Source: Comamonadaceae bacterium ALPHA2B (GTDB lineage: Bacteria; Pseudomonadota; Gammaproteobacteria; Burkholderiales; Burkholderiaceae_C). Taken from it: a DNA stretch of 64,000 bases. The notes under the pieces were generated by a model that saw nothing but the letters and a program-made list of their open reading frames with translations, had not been told where the DNA came from and made no database searches. Position 1 is the first letter of the stretch, and the number at the start of each line of letters is the position of its first letter. Of the stretch, positions 19,954 to 28,890 are shown one piece after another. The position numbers were made by a program, and so were the translations under genes. The stretch lies in contig SCOE01000014.1 in assembly GCA_005503065.1 (NCBI GenBank), positions 1-64,000 of the forward strand, read 5' to 3'.

Positions 19954-21058
19954 ATGGACGCAGAACGCATCAACCAGATCGGCACCACCCTGAGCGACCT
20001 GAGCGCACGCACGGTCGATCTCCGGAGGTATCTTTGACTTCGATGCCAAAGCCGAACGCCTGAGGACCGTCAACGCCTCGCTGGAAGACCCGGCCGTCTG
20101 GAACGACCCCAAGAAGGCCCAGGAACTCGGCAAGGAAAAGAAGGCGCTCGACGGCGTCGTCGTCACCCTCGACAAGCTCACGCGCGACCTGGCCGACAAC
20201 ACCGAGCTCTACGAGATGAGCAAGGAGGAAGGCGACGAAGCCGGCCTGCAGGCCATCGCCGACGAAGTGGCCGCGCTGCAGAAGGATGTCGAGGCGCTTG
20301 AGTTCCGCCGCATGTTCAACAATCCGGCCGACCCGCTCAATGCCTTCGTCGACATCCAGGCCGGCGCCGGCGGCACCGAGGCGCAGGACTGGGCCAGCAT
20401 GCTGCTGCGCCAGTACCTCAAGTACGCCGAGCGCAAGGGCTTCAGCACCACCGTCGAGGACGAATCGCCCGGCGACACCGCCGGCATCAAGAGCGCCACC
20501 ATCAAGGTCGACGGCGAGTACGCCTACGGCCTGCTGCGCACCGAGACCGGCGTGCACCGCCTGGTGCGCAAGTCGCCCTTCGACTCCTCGGGCGGGCGCC
20601 ACACCAGCTTCGCGTCGATCTTCGTCTACCCCGAGGTCGACGACTCCATCGAGATCGAGATCAACCCCTCGGACGTGCGCGTGGACACCTACCGCGCCAG
20701 CGGCGCCGGCGGCCAGCACATCAACAAGACCGACTCGGCCGTGCGCCTGACGCACATCCCGACCGGCATCGTCGTGCAGTGCCAGGACGGCCGCAGCCAG
20801 CACAGCAACCGCGACGTGGCCTGGAAGCGGCTGCGCTCGCGCCTGTACGACCACGAGATGCGCAAGCGCCAGGAAGAGCAGCAGAAGCTCGAGGACAGCA
20901 AGACCGACGTCGGCTGGGGCCACCAGATCCGCAGCTACGTGCTGGACAACAGCCGCATCAAGGACCTGCGCACCAACGTCGAGATCTCGGCCACGCAGAA
21001 GGTGCTCGACGGCGACCTCGACGCCTTCATCGAGGCTTCGCTCAAGCAAGGAGTCTGA
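19954..21058 (+). CDS. prfB: Peptide chain release factor 2, made by programmed +1 frameshift
   Basis: RF2 recognises UAA and UGA stop codons and triggers peptide release. The gene is split in two frames: 27 sense codons from ATG 19954 to CTT 20032-20034, an in-frame TGA at 20035-20037, then 340 codons in the +1 frame from GAC 20036 to the stop at 21056-21058. Shifted translation gives 367 residues, matching E. coli RF2 (365). The peptidyl-hydrolysis motif GGQ lies in [15 protein letters not shown] and the stop-recognition tripeptide SPF in [10 protein letters not shown]. Low RF2 levels slow termination at the UGA and favour shifting, so expression is autoregulated. A lipoprotein gene starts at the base after its stop. 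Confidence 0.97.
20022..20037 (+). promoter_or_regulatory. prfB +1 frameshift site
   Basis: The element reads CCGGAGGTATCTTTGA: an internal Shine-Dalgarno (GGAGG, 20024-20028) three bases before the slippery CTT followed by the UGA stop, then C. This is essentially identical to the classic E. coli element, in which the ribosome slips from CUU to UUU. Confidence 0.96.
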
Positions 21059-22105
21059 GTGGTGCGCGCAGCGGGTCGGCCGGCGATGCTCCTGCAGGTG
21101 CTGCCTTTCGCGGTGGCCGGGGTGCTGCTGGCGGCCTGCGGCGAACGCGATTCCGGCGCTGCGGACGCGGACGAGGCGGGTGCCGCGCCGCGCCCGGCCG
21201 CGGCCGCCGGCACCTCGCTGGCCCCGCCTGTGCCTGCACCACGGCTGATCCGCGTGCCCGCGGTACCCAAGCTGCGCGTGTACATCGATTGCTACAACGA
21301 CCTGGACGAACGCGCACGCAACGCGCTCACCGCGTACTTCCTGAGCGTCGATCCCGAGGGCCTGGGGGCTGGGCGCCCGGTGCCCAGCGCACCCGGCGCG
21401 ATCGACGTGCGCGACCTGCTGGATTGCCGCACGCGCACGGAGCGCGCTGCCGCGCAGGCGCCGCGCATGGAGCCGCTCGACGGCGCCGCGGCCGACTACC
21501 TGCGGCAGCTGACCGCCCTGACGGCCCCGCTCAACGAAACCGCGACCTACTACCGGCAGCAGGACTACAAGGACGACGACTTCGCCAAGGGCCGAGCGCT
21601 GCATCCCCGCCTGCTGAACGCCTACCAGGCCTTCGTGCGCGCCAGCCGCGCCTTCGCGGCAGGCATCGACGCCGAGGAAGCGCGCGAGATGCCCGCACAG
21701 CTCGCGCAGATCGAGAAGAAGCAGGGGCGCAAGGCCGCGTACTGGAACCTCGCGCTCGCGCTCGAGGCGCAGCAGGCCATGCGCATGCTGGCCGCCGACA
21801 GCGTCGATGCCGACGCCGCGCGGCAACGCATCGACGGCTTCGAGCGCGTGGCTGCCGATGCCATGGCCTACATGGACGCGAATCCGCGCGAGCGGCCGGT
21901 GAGCTGGAACATCGTGCACGAGTACACCGAGGCCTTTCGCCGCGCCACCAAGGCCCGCATGCGCCGAGTTCGCGACAACACGCCCTACACCCCCGGCGAA
22001 CAGGAACTCATCCGCACCGGCAGTGCGGTGCACGTCGCGGGCACGGCCCACCAGGTGATGCAGGCCTACAACGGGCTGGTGGGCATGGTCAACTCGGGGG
22101 TCTGA
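21059..22105 (+). CDS. DUF3829 (YiiG-like) lipoprotein
   Basis: A 348-residue predicted lipoprotein. The start is GTG 21059, immediately after the prfB stop; a second GTG follows in frame. The signal peptide ends in VLLAAC with the lipid-bearing Cys at residue 27, and an Ala/Pro-rich linker follows. The rest (about 70-345) is an all-helical domain of the DUF3829/YiiG type, with YIDCYNDLDERARNAL, ETATYYRQQDYKDDDFAKG and the C-terminal LIRTGSAVHVAGTAHQVMQAYNGLV pattern. Function is unknown. Direct abutment to prfB means it is probably translated by re-initiation, so its output may follow RF2 frameshifting. Confidence 0.82.
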   Translation: MVRAAGRPAMLLQVLPFAVAGVLLAACGERDSGAADADEAGAAPRPAAAAGTSLAPPVPAPRLIRVPAVPKLRVYIDCYNDLDERARNALTAYFLSVDPEGLGAGRPVPSAPGAIDVRDLLDCRTRTERAAAQAPRMEPLDGAAADYLRQLTALTAPLNETATYYRQQDYKDDDFAKGRALHPRLLNAYQAFVRASRAFAAGIDAEEAREMPAQLAQIEKKQGRKAAYWNLALALEAQQAMRMLAADSVDADAARQRIDGFERVAADAMAYMDANPRERPVSWNIVHEYTEAFRRATKARMRRVRDNTPYTPGEQELIRTGSAVHVAGTAHQVMQAYNGLVGMVNSGV

Positions 22106-22167
22106 CGGCCCGCCGCCCGCCTTTTTTCCTCCTTCAACGCATACGCACCTCTCATCCCACCGACCCG

Positions 22168-22842
22168 ATGACCATTGAAGCCCTGATCTTCGACATGGAC
22201 GGCACCATGATCGACTCCATGCCCTGGCATGCGAAGTCGTGGGTGGCCTTCGCCCGCCAGCACGGCATCGACATGGACGTGTCGGAAATCCTCGCACGCA
22301 CCACCGGCCGCACCGGCGTGGAATGCATGCGCGAGGTCTTCGGCCGGCCGCTGACCGACGCCGAGTGCGTCGAACTGGTGCACGAGAAGGAAGTCCTCTA
22401 CCGCGACATGTTCGGCGCCCAGTTCACCGAGGTGGCCGGCTTCACCGCCTTCGCGAAGCGCGCCGCCGGCATGGGGCTGAAGATCGCCGTCGGGACCGCC
22501 GGCGACCGGCACAACATCGAATTCGCGATGTCTCGCCTCGCGATGGACCCGCTGCCGCTGGCCATCGTGGGGGGCGACGAAGGTTTCAGCGGCAAGCCCA
22601 CCCCTGCCATCTTCCTGGAGGCGGCGCGCCGCATCGGCGTCGCGCCCGAGCGCTGCATCGTCTTCGAGGATGCACCCTTCGGCATCGAAGCCGCCCGCCG
22701 CGGCGGGATGCGCGCCGTGGCGGTGTGCAGCACGCACACGGCCGAAGAACTCGCCGGCCCGCACGTCATTGCGGCCGTGCGCGACTACAACGAACTCGCC
22801 CAATCGAATTTTCTGGAGACCCTCGATGTTGCTATCGCGTGA
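22168..22842 (+). CDS. HAD family phosphatase (beta-phosphoglucomutase-like)
   Basis: A 224-residue HAD-superfamily hydrolase, subfamily IA. Motif I is IFDMDGTMIDS with the nucleophile Asp9 and acid Asp11; a helical cap domain follows; motif II is IAVGTAG with the Thr; the motif III Lys is in GFSGKPTPAIF; motif IV is IVFEDAPFGIEAAR. The cap and the D-M-D-G-T start resemble beta-phosphoglucomutase and YqaB/YfbT-type sugar phosphatases. Its 3' end overlaps pepN by 17 bases, so the two are translated from one message. Confidence 0.9.
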   Translation: MTIEALIFDMDGTMIDSMPWHAKSWVAFARQHGIDMDVSEILARTTGRTGVECMREVFGRPLTDAECVELVHEKEVLYRDMFGAQFTEVAGFTAFAKRAAGMGLKIAVGTAGDRHNIEFAMSRLAMDPLPLAIVGGDEGFSGKPTPAIFLEAARRIGVAPERCIVFEDAPFGIEAARRGGMRAVAVCSTHTAEELAGPHVIAAVRDYNELAQSNFLETLDVAIA

Positions 22843-25522
22843 CGCACAAGGCCAGCCGGTCGCCATCCGCCGCGAGGACTATGCCCCGCCCGCCTGGTGG
22901 ATCGACACGGTGGACCTCACCTTCGACCTCGACCCCGCCAAGACCCGCGTGCTCAACCGCATGCAGGTGCGCCGCAACGCCGAGGTGGCACCGCAGCCGC
23001 TGCGCCTGGACGGCGACGAGCTGAACCTCGCGCGCGTGCTGGTCAACGGCCAGGGCGCATCCTTCCGCGTGGAAGGTGATCAGCTGGTGCTCGACGGCCT
23101 GCCCGACAGCTTCGAACTGGAGATCTTCACCACCTGCTGCCCGGTGAAGAACACCAAGCTCATGGGCCTGTTCGTGAGCCAGGACACGTTCTTCACCCAG
23201 TGCGAGGCCGAGGGCTTCCGCCGCATCACCTACTTCCTCGACCGGCCGGACGTGATGGCCAGCTACACGGTCACGCTGCGCGCCGACAAGGCGGCCTACC
23301 CGGTGCTGCTGTCGAACGGCAACCTCGTCGACCAGGGCGATCTGGCCGAGGGCCGGCATTTCGCGCGCTGGGTCGACCCGTTCCGCAAGCCCAGCTACCT
23401 GTTCGCTCTGGTGGCCGGCAAGCTGGTGGCGCGCGAGCAGCGCGTGAAGGCGCGCAACGGCAAGGAACACCTGCTGCAGGTGTACGTGCGCGCCGGCGAC
23501 CTGGACAAGACCGAGCACGCCATGAACTCGCTCATCCACTCGGTGGTGTGGGACGAGGCCCGCTTCGGCCTGCCGCTGGACCTGGACCGCTTCATGATCG
23601 TCGCCACCAGCGACTTCAACATGGGCGCGATGGAGAACAAGGGCCTGAACATCTTCAACACGAAGTACGTTCTTGCCAGCCAGGCCACCGCCACCGACGC
23701 CGACTACGCCAACATCGAGAGCGTGGTGGGCCACGAGTACTTCCACAACTGGACCGGCGACCGCGTGACCTGCCGCGACTGGTTCCAGCTCTCGCTCAAG
23801 GAAGGCCTCACCGTCTTCCGCGACCAGGAGTTCAGCCAGGACCTGTGCGCCGAGGCCTCGGCCCGCGCCGTCAAACGCATCGAGGACGTGCGCGTGCTGC
23901 GCAGCGCCCAGTTCCCCGAGGACGCGGGCCCGATGGCGCACCCGGTGCGGCCCGACAGCTACATCGAGATCAGCAACTTCTACACCGTCACCATCTACGA
24001 GAAGGGGGCGGAGGTGGTGCGCATGATGCAGACCCTGGTCGGCCGCGACGGCTTCGCCAAGGGCATGCAGCTCTACTTCGAGCGCCACGACGGCCAGGCC
24101 GTCACCTGCGACGACTTCGCGCAGGCGATCGCCGACGCCAACCCCGACAGCCCCCTGGCGCGGCTGCTGCCGCAGTTCAAGCGCTGGTACAGCCAGGCCG
24201 GCACGCCGCGGCTGACCGCCCGCAGCCAGTACGACGCGCAGGCGCGCCGCTACACGCTGAGCTTCGCGCAGAGCTGCCCGCCGACGCCGGGCCAGGCCGT
24301 GAAAGAGCCCTTCGTGCTGCCGGTGAACCTGGGCCTGCTGGCCGCCGACGGCCGGGAACTGCCCGTGCAGCTGGCTGGCGAGTCCTCCGCGGCGACCGGC
24401 ACGCGCCTGCTCGTGCTGACGCAGGCCGAGGAGAGCTTCACCTTCGAGAACCTCGATGCCGAGCCCGTGCCCTCGATCCTGCGCGGCTTCAGCGCGCCGG
24501 TGGTGCTGGACTTCGACTTCGGAGACGCGCAGCTGCTCACGCTGCTGGCGCACGACACCGACCCCTTCAACCGTTGGGAAGCCGGCCAGCGCCTGGCGCT
24601 GCGGGCGGCGGTGAAGGCGATCACCGACCCGGCGTCGGTGGCCGGCGCACCCGTGCTCAGCGAAGCCTTCGTGGCCGCCATGCGCGAGGTGCTCCGCCAT
24701 CCGGAGCTCGACGCCGCGTTCAAGGAGCTGGTGCTCACGCTGCCCTCGGAGGGCTACATTGCCGAGCAGCTCGACGTGGTCGATCCGCAGCGCGTCCACG
24801 TCGTGCGCGAAGCCATGCGTGCCCAGCTCGCCACGGCCCTGGCGGCCGAGTGGGCCTGGGCCTACGAGCAGCACCGCGACACCGGCGCCTACACGCCCGA
24901 CCCGACCTCCTCCGGCCGGCGTGCGCTGGCCGGCATGGCGCTGCTGCATCTGTGCATCGCCGCGCGCGAGTCGGGCGACGCGGTATGGCCGGGCAAGACG
25001 CTGCAGCGCTTCAAGGACGCCGGCAACATGACCGACCGCTTCAACGCGCTGACGGCGCTGGTGGCGTCGGGCCAGCCCCTGGCGGCACAGGCGCTGGCGC
25101 GCTTCCACGCCATGTTCAAGGACGAGGCGCTGGTCATCGACAAGTGGTTCGCGCTGCAGGCGAGTGCACCCGACCGCGGCGGCGACGTGCTGCCGCTGGT
25201 GCGCCAGCTCATGAAGCACCCGGACTTCTCCATCAAGAACCCGAACCGCGCCCGTTCGGTGATCTTCAGCTACTGCAGCGGCAACCCCGGTGCCTTCCAC
25301 CGCCCCGATGCGGCGGGCTATGTGTGGTGGAGCGAGCGCGTCATCGAGCTCGATGCCATCAATCCGCAGGTGGCCGCCCGCCTGGCGCGCGCCATGGACC
25401 GCTGGAACAAGCTGGCCGAGCCGTATCGCACCGCCGCCCGCGAGGCCATCGCCCGCGTCGCCGCCAAGCCCGACCTGAGCAAGGACACGCTCGAAGTCGT
25501 CATGCGCGCGCTGTCCAACTGA
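22826..25522 (+). CDS. pepN: Aminopeptidase N (M1 zinc metallopeptidase)
   Basis: An 898-residue cytoplasmic aminopeptidase with broad N-terminal specificity, important for the last steps of protein turnover. The N-terminal beta-saddle domain is followed by the thermolysin-like core: substrate motif GAMEN near 267, zinc site HEYFHNW with His303 and His307, and the third ligand Glu near 326 in [17 protein letters not shown] beta-sandwich and a helical C-terminal domain complete the long PepN form seen in E. coli (870 residues). ATG 22826 lies inside the HAD gene. The fbp gene begins 25 bases after the stop. Confidence 0.96.
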   Translation: MLLSRDAQGQPVAIRREDYAPPAWWIDTVDLTFDLDPAKTRVLNRMQVRRNAEVAPQPLRLDGDELNLARVLVNGQGASFRVEGDQLVLDGLPDSFELEIFTTCCPVKNTKLMGLFVSQDTFFTQCEAEGFRRITYFLDRPDVMASYTVTLRADKAAYPVLLSNGNLVDQGDLAEGRHFARWVDPFRKPSYLFALVAGKLVAREQRVKARNGKEHLLQVYVRAGDLDKTEHAMNSLIHSVVWDEARFGLPLDLDRFMIVATSDFNMGAMENKGLNIFNTKYVLASQATATDADYANIESVVGHEYFHNWTGDRVTCRDWFQLSLKEGLTVFRDQEFSQDLCAEASARAVKRIEDVRVLRSAQFPEDAGPMAHPVRPDSYIEISNFYTVTIYEKGAEVVRMMQTLVGRDGFAKGMQLYFERHDGQAVTCDDFAQAIADANPDSPLARLLPQFKRWYSQAGTPRLTARSQYDAQARRYTLSFAQSCPPTPGQAVKEPFVLPVNLGLLAADGRELPVQLAGESSAATGTRLLVLTQAEESFTFENLDAEPVPSILRGFSAPVVLDFDFGDAQLLTLLAHDTDPFNRWEAGQRLALRAAVKAITDPASVAGAPVLSEAFVAAMREVLRHPELDAAFKELVLTLPSEGYIAEQLDVVDPQRVHVVREAMRAQLATALAAEWAWAYEQHRDTGAYTPDPTSSGRRALAGMALLHLCIAARESGDAVWPGKTLQRFKDAGNMTDRFNALTALVASGQPLAAQALARFHAMFKDEALVIDKWFALQASAPDRGGDVLPLVRQLMKHPDFSIKNPNRARSVIFSYCSGNPGAFHRPDAAGYVWWSERVIELDAINPQVAARLARAMDRWNKLAEPYRTAAREAIARVAAKPDLSKDTLEVVMRALSN

Positions 25523-25547
25523 GCCCGCCCAGAAGCCAAGGAATCGA

Positions 25548-26555
25548 ATGCCCAAGAACATTTCCCTCACCCGCTACCTCGTCGAGCAACAACGCGTCGA
25601 TGGATCCATCCCGGCGCAGCTGCGCCTTCTGCTCGAAGTGGTGGCCCGTGCCTGCAAGAGCATCAGCATGGCCGTCAACAAGGGCGCGCTCGGCGGCGTG
25701 CTCGGCAGCGCCGACAGCGAGAACGTGCAGGGCGAGGTCCAGAAGAAGCTGGACATCATCTCCAACGAAGTGCTCATCGAAGCCAACGAATGGGGCGGCC
25801 ACCTGGCCGCCATGGCCAGCGAGGAGATGGACAGCATCCACCTGGTGCCCAGCCGCTACCCGCAGGGCGAGTACCTGCTGCTGTTCGACCCGCTCGACGG
25901 CTCCAGCAACATCGACGTCAACGTGAGCATCGGCACCATCTTCAGCGTGCTGAGGAAACCCGACGACCACCCGGGCGTGCAGGAAGCCGATTTCCTGCAG
26001 GCCGGCGCCAAGCAGGTGGCTGCCGGCTACTGCGTGTACGGCCCGTCGACCACGCTCGTGCTCACCGTGGGCGGCGGCGTGGCCATGTTCACGCTCGACC
26101 GCGAGCAGGGCAGCTTCGTGCTGACGCAGGAGAACGTGCAGATCCCCGCCGACACCAAGGAATTCGCCATCAACATGAGCAACATGCGGCACTGGGACGC
26201 CCCGGTGAAGCGCTATGTGGACGAGTGCCTGGCCGGCAAGGAAGGCCCACGCGGCAAGGACTTCAACATGCGCTGGATCGCCAGCATGGTGGCCGACGTA
26301 CACCGCATCCTCACGCGCGGCGGCATCTTCATGTACCCCTGGGACAAGCGCGAACCCGAGAAGGCCGGCAAGCTGCGCCTCATGTACGAGGCCAACCCCA
26401 TGGCCTGGCTGGTCGAGCAGGCGGGCGGGGCCGCCACCAACGGCAAGCAGCGCATCCTCGACCTGCAGCCCACCAAGCTGCACGAGCGCGTGGCCGTGTT
26501 CCTGGGCTCGAAGAACGAAGTCGAACGCGTGACGGCCTACCACACCGGCGGCTGA
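25548..26555 (+). CDS. fbp: Fructose-1,6-bisphosphatase class I
   Basis: A 335-residue class 1 FBPase, which hydrolyses fructose-1,6-bisphosphate to fructose-6-phosphate in gluconeogenesis. Landmarks: the N-terminal [29 protein letters not shown], the acidic SEEMDS region, the metal-binding [24 protein letters not shown] loop, and the C-terminal [23 protein letters not shown]. Length and order match the E. coli enzyme. It has an AAGGAA-type ribosome site and follows pepN by 25 bases. tRNA-Thr begins 25 bases after its stop with its own -10 element. Confidence 0.97.
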   Translation: MPKNISLTRYLVEQQRVDGSIPAQLRLLLEVVARACKSISMAVNKGALGGVLGSADSENVQGEVQKKLDIISNEVLIEANEWGGHLAAMASEEMDSIHLVPSRYPQGEYLLLFDPLDGSSNIDVNVSIGTIFSVLRKPDDHPGVQEADFLQAGAKQVAAGYCVYGPSTTLVLTVGGGVAMFTLDREQGSFVLTQENVQIPADTKEFAINMSNMRHWDAPVKRYVDECLAGKEGPRGKDFNMRWIASMVADVHRILTRGGIFMYPWDKREPEKAGKLRLMYEANPMAWLVEQAGGAATNGKQRILDLQPTKLHERVAVFLGSKNEVERVTAYHTGG

Positions 26556-26564
26556 TTCACCCGC

Positions 26565-26570
26565 TATAAT
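26565..26570 (+). promoter_or_regulatory. -10 box of the tRNA-Thr promoter
   Basis: A perfect TATAAT sits 10 bases after the fbp stop and 10 bases before the mature tRNA 5' end, so transcription would start near 26577 with a very short leader. No clear TTGACA is seen at the -35 position, which lies inside the end of fbp. Confidence 0.6.
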
Positions 26571-26580
26571 CGCGGGCTTC

Positions 26581-26656
26581 GCCGGAGTAGCTCAGTCGGT
26601 AGAGCAGCTCATTCGTAATGAGAAGGTCGGGGGTTCGATTCCTCTCTCCGGCACCA
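26581..26656 (+). tRNA. tRNA-Thr (anticodon CGU)
   Basis: A 76-base cloverleaf: acceptor GCCGGAG pairs with CTCCGGC, D-stem GCTC with GAGC, anticodon loop TTCGTAA with anticodon CGT, five-base T-stem with TTCGATT loop, and an encoded CCA end. It reads ACG codons. Confidence 0.97.
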
Positions 26657-26663
26657 ATAAATA

Positions 26664-26702
26664 CGCCATGGCCGCGCTATCAACGATAGGGCGGCCATGG
26701 CG
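26664..26702 (+). terminator. 18-bp near-perfect hairpin after tRNA-Thr
   Basis: The left arm 26664-26681 and right arm 26685-26702 pair at 17 of 18 positions around an AAC loop. The inner part (GCTATC-AAC-GATAG) resembles the family A repeat core. The hairpin is followed by TTTCATATT rather than a strict T run, so termination is plausible but not certain. A third copy of GCCATGGCC follows at about 26712, running into GGCCTTTTTGGCC. Confidence 0.55.
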
Positions 26703-26790
26703 TTTCATATTGCCATGGCCTTTTTGGCCGGCCGAAGCCTTGATACAGCTTTTTCGGCCGCTCCCGGGCTGCCGCACGGCGGTCAACGGC

Positions 26791-27399
26791 TCAGCCGGGA
26801 AAAGCGGGGGGTGCGCAGTTTGGAAGCTCCTCGACCTCGACAGATACGCGCGTGCCCGGATCGCTTGCGTCGAACACCCGGACACCGCAGCCCTTGCCAG
26901 CCCAGGTGAACTCGACGGCATACGCACGCCTGTCCCCAGGCACGAAAGAGACCGTCACGGGGCCGCAGTTGACCATTTTGTCGACCTTGAACGGCCCCCC
27001 GGTGGACCAGCTCCCATAAGCCCTGACCTGAACTCTTCGGCCCGCTGAGGCGCCGTACACGAACCGGGGCTCGGCCAAGGCCATGCCTCGGTGCAACCCA
27101 TCCTTGGTCATGACGCCCCATGGGTAGACGCTCGCGACCTCCTCCGAGACCGCCCAGCCGAACGGCATGAATCCCGCGCACTGCCCCGCGGAGACGCTGA
27201 CGGAAAAATGCGTTGCGACACCGCGGGTCGGACCACGTAGCACCAGTTCGGCAGTGCCTTCCTGCAGGTGCTCGCGCGGATCGCGCAAGCTCCTCAAGTC
27301 CCGCACATCTGCCAGTTCGGCACATGCGATCGGGCACAAGCAGAACGCGATGGCACAAGCCCGCCGCAAGTGCGCCAGTCGGGGAGAGCCATCGATCAT
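26791..27399 (-). CDS. Secreted protein of unknown function
   Basis: A 202-residue protein starting at ATG 27399. After a basic stretch (LAHLRRACA) comes a short hydrophobic core (IAFCLCPIACA), so a signal peptide ending near residue 26-28 is likely. A lipoprotein Cys at 26 is possible, though Pro at -3 is atypical. The mature part is rich in beta-type segments (TAELVLRGPTRGVATHFSV, RRVQVRAYGSWST, AYAVEFTWAGKGCGVRVFDA) and has three or four Cys that could form disulfides. I do not recognise a family. It is the farthest gene from the OmpA/FecR junction and lies on the same strand as the OmpA-like and winged-helix genes. Confidence 0.6.
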   Translation of the reverse strand: MIDGSPRLAHLRRACAIAFCLCPIACAELADVRDLRSLRDPREHLQEGTAELVLRGPTRGVATHFSVSVSAGQCAGFMPFGWAVSEEVASVYPWGVMTKDGLHRGMALAEPRFVYGASAGRRVQVRAYGSWSTGGPFKVDKMVNCGPVTVSFVPGDRRAYAVEFTWAGKGCGVRVFDASDPGTRVSVEVEELPNCAPPAFPG

Positions 27400-27515
27400 T
27401 CGATGATCATCGGCAAGAACCAGCTCCGCGTGCCACGCGCATCAGCGAACTTTCTACGCTCGCTGTTAAGCCATTCACGACATCGATCGATGTTTTCTTG
27501 CGGCCACGGCGAAGC

Positions 27516-27992
27516 TCACGTGTACGAGCAACGGCTGCTCAACTCACCGGGCAGCTCGTCAGGAGTTTCATCTTCGACAGATTGCGGCATGCGCGCATCG
27601 CGCCCGCCATCGGCAGTTGCGACGCACACTCCCGCGCCGGGCGCCTTCCGCTGCCGATGCAGCCGGCTCAGGATGACCGCATCGCTACCCAATGTTTTCA
27701 GCTCCCAGCCACAACGCTGCATCTCCAGGGCCCAGGGGAGTGCCTGTACCCATCGAAGCAGCGCCTCGTCCGACCAACCGGCTGCCACCCCTCTGCGAGC
27801 AGGCAGGACTCGCCTGAGCTCGGATATTCCCAGGGCACGATGGGCGTGGAAGAAGATCTCGAGGGCGACATCGAACTCCGGCTCGCTCATCACGATCGAG
27901 CGATCCAGAAATCCCACTGCACGCTGGTCGGGCCTGAATTCATATGCGCCGAACCGGACCAAGGGCCTGGTCTTCAGCCCCATGATCTTCAT
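27516..27992 (-). CDS. Winged-helix (OmpR/PhoB-type) DNA-binding protein without receiver, uncertain
   Basis: A 158-residue protein whose first 110 residues resemble an OmpR/PhoB C-terminal effector domain: VRFGAYEFRPDQRAVGFLDR as the N-terminal sheet, MSEPEFDVALEIFFHAHRALGISELRRVL as helices 1-2, and a final wing-like CGWELKTLGSDAVIL. A receiver is absent. The tail (about 115-158) is Pro/Ser/Glu-rich and probably disordered. An AAGGA site precedes ATG 27992. The same frame stays open for 36 more codons upstream, into the end of the OmpA gene, and reads like an amphipathic helix (HEAKDEFQGSLRLAKRFF), but has no start codon; an original longer N-terminus is possible. It lies 88 bases after the OmpA-like gene. 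Confidence 0.55.
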   Translation of the reverse strand: MKIMGLKTRPLVRFGAYEFRPDQRAVGFLDRSIVMSEPEFDVALEIFFHAHRALGISELRRVLPARRGVAAGWSDEALLRWVQALPWALEMQRCGWELKTLGSDAVILSRLHRQRKAPGAGVCVATADGGRDARMPQSVEDETPDELPGELSSRCSYT

Positions 27993-28080
27993 CAGGTCCT
28001 TGATCAGCTCACTGAAGAATCGCTTGGCGAGCCGCAGCGATCCTTGAAACTCATCCTTGGCTTCATGCAGGACGTCGTTT

Positions 28081-28869
28081 CTACCCGTGCAGGCACTGAA
28101 TCAGGGCCGGATTCGCGTTGGCGCCGTGGCAATCCTTGGTGACCGGCTCCTTGTCGCCGCGGCCCAGGGCAGTGACCTTGGCGCCGTCCAATCCTTGGCG
28201 GACCATGAGTTCACGCACCGTGTCTGCGCGGCGCTGCGACAGCGCGGCGTTGTAGGCCTCCGTACCCAGTCGATCGGTGTGGCCGACCACGCGCACAGCC
28301 GTCAAGGCCCTGAAGTTGGCACGAATGTCCCGCGCCAGCTTCTCGATCTTGGTTCTGCCCTCGGGAAGCAGGTCGTCCAGGCGGCCGCCGTCGAAGCGGA
28401 ACAGGCCGTCCGCGCCCAAGGTGAGCTTCTGCGCCGGAACCGGCATCAGGGGCGCCGACGCCGCCATCACGGCCGGAGGGTTCGCGAGCGATGCGCAGGT
28501 GGAGGGCTTCCACCACCCGCCGGTCACGAGTTGAGCTTCGTCGAAGCGCACCATGTATTGGCAGGTCACGTAGTCGCTCTTGCTGCCGGTGCGGAAGTGA
28601 AAGATGTAGTTCCACTCGCGCACGCCCCACAGCCCTTCGCTGAAGTGCGGCCAGCCGATCAGCTCCCGAACCTGGTCCTTGCCCATGCCGGGTGCCATCT
28701 TGCGAAGGCTCTCCAGGTTCGGGAAGGCGCCCTGCTTCCACTTGGCCGAATCCAGCGCAGGAAAGTCCTCCTGTGCAGGGGCCTTGGGATTGGCGGCCAC
28801 GGCCGCGGCTTCGGAGCTTTTGTCGATGGCCGCGCCCGGCGTGCTTGAGCAGCCCTGCATGACCCACAT
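28081..28869 (-). CDS. BamE-like/OmpA-family outer-membrane lipoprotein, 5' end lost
   Basis: The visible 262 residues contain a SmpA/BamE-like segment (APGMGKDQVRELIGWPHF, about 55-72, then a beta hairpin ending CQYMVRFD) and a C-terminal OmpA peptidoglycan-binding domain (about 150-255) with VRVVGHTDRLGTEAYN and LSQRRADTVRELM. The first available start is ATG 28869 (MWVMQGCSS), too short for a signal peptide. Reading upstream gives RRGLAAA before this ATG and then a TGA at 28893-28891. The combined RRGLAAAMWVMQGC looks like the end of a lipoprotein signal with its lipid-bearing Cys, so the real start has probably been lost. Stop TAG at 28081. Type is set to CDS, but the gene may be inactive. 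Confidence 0.7.
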   Translation of the reverse strand: MWVMQGCSSTPGAAIDKSSEAAAVAANPKAPAQEDFPALDSAKWKQGAFPNLESLRKMAPGMGKDQVRELIGWPHFSEGLWGVREWNYIFHFRTGSKSDYVTCQYMVRFDEAQLVTGGWWKPSTCASLANPPAVMAASAPLMPVPAQKLTLGADGLFRFDGGRLDDLLPEGRTKIEKLARDIRANFRALTAVRVVGHTDRLGTEAYNAALSQRRADTVRELMVRQGLDGAKVTALGRGDKEPVTKDCHGANANPALIQCLHG

Positions 28870-28890
28870 CGCGGCGGCCAGCCCACGACG

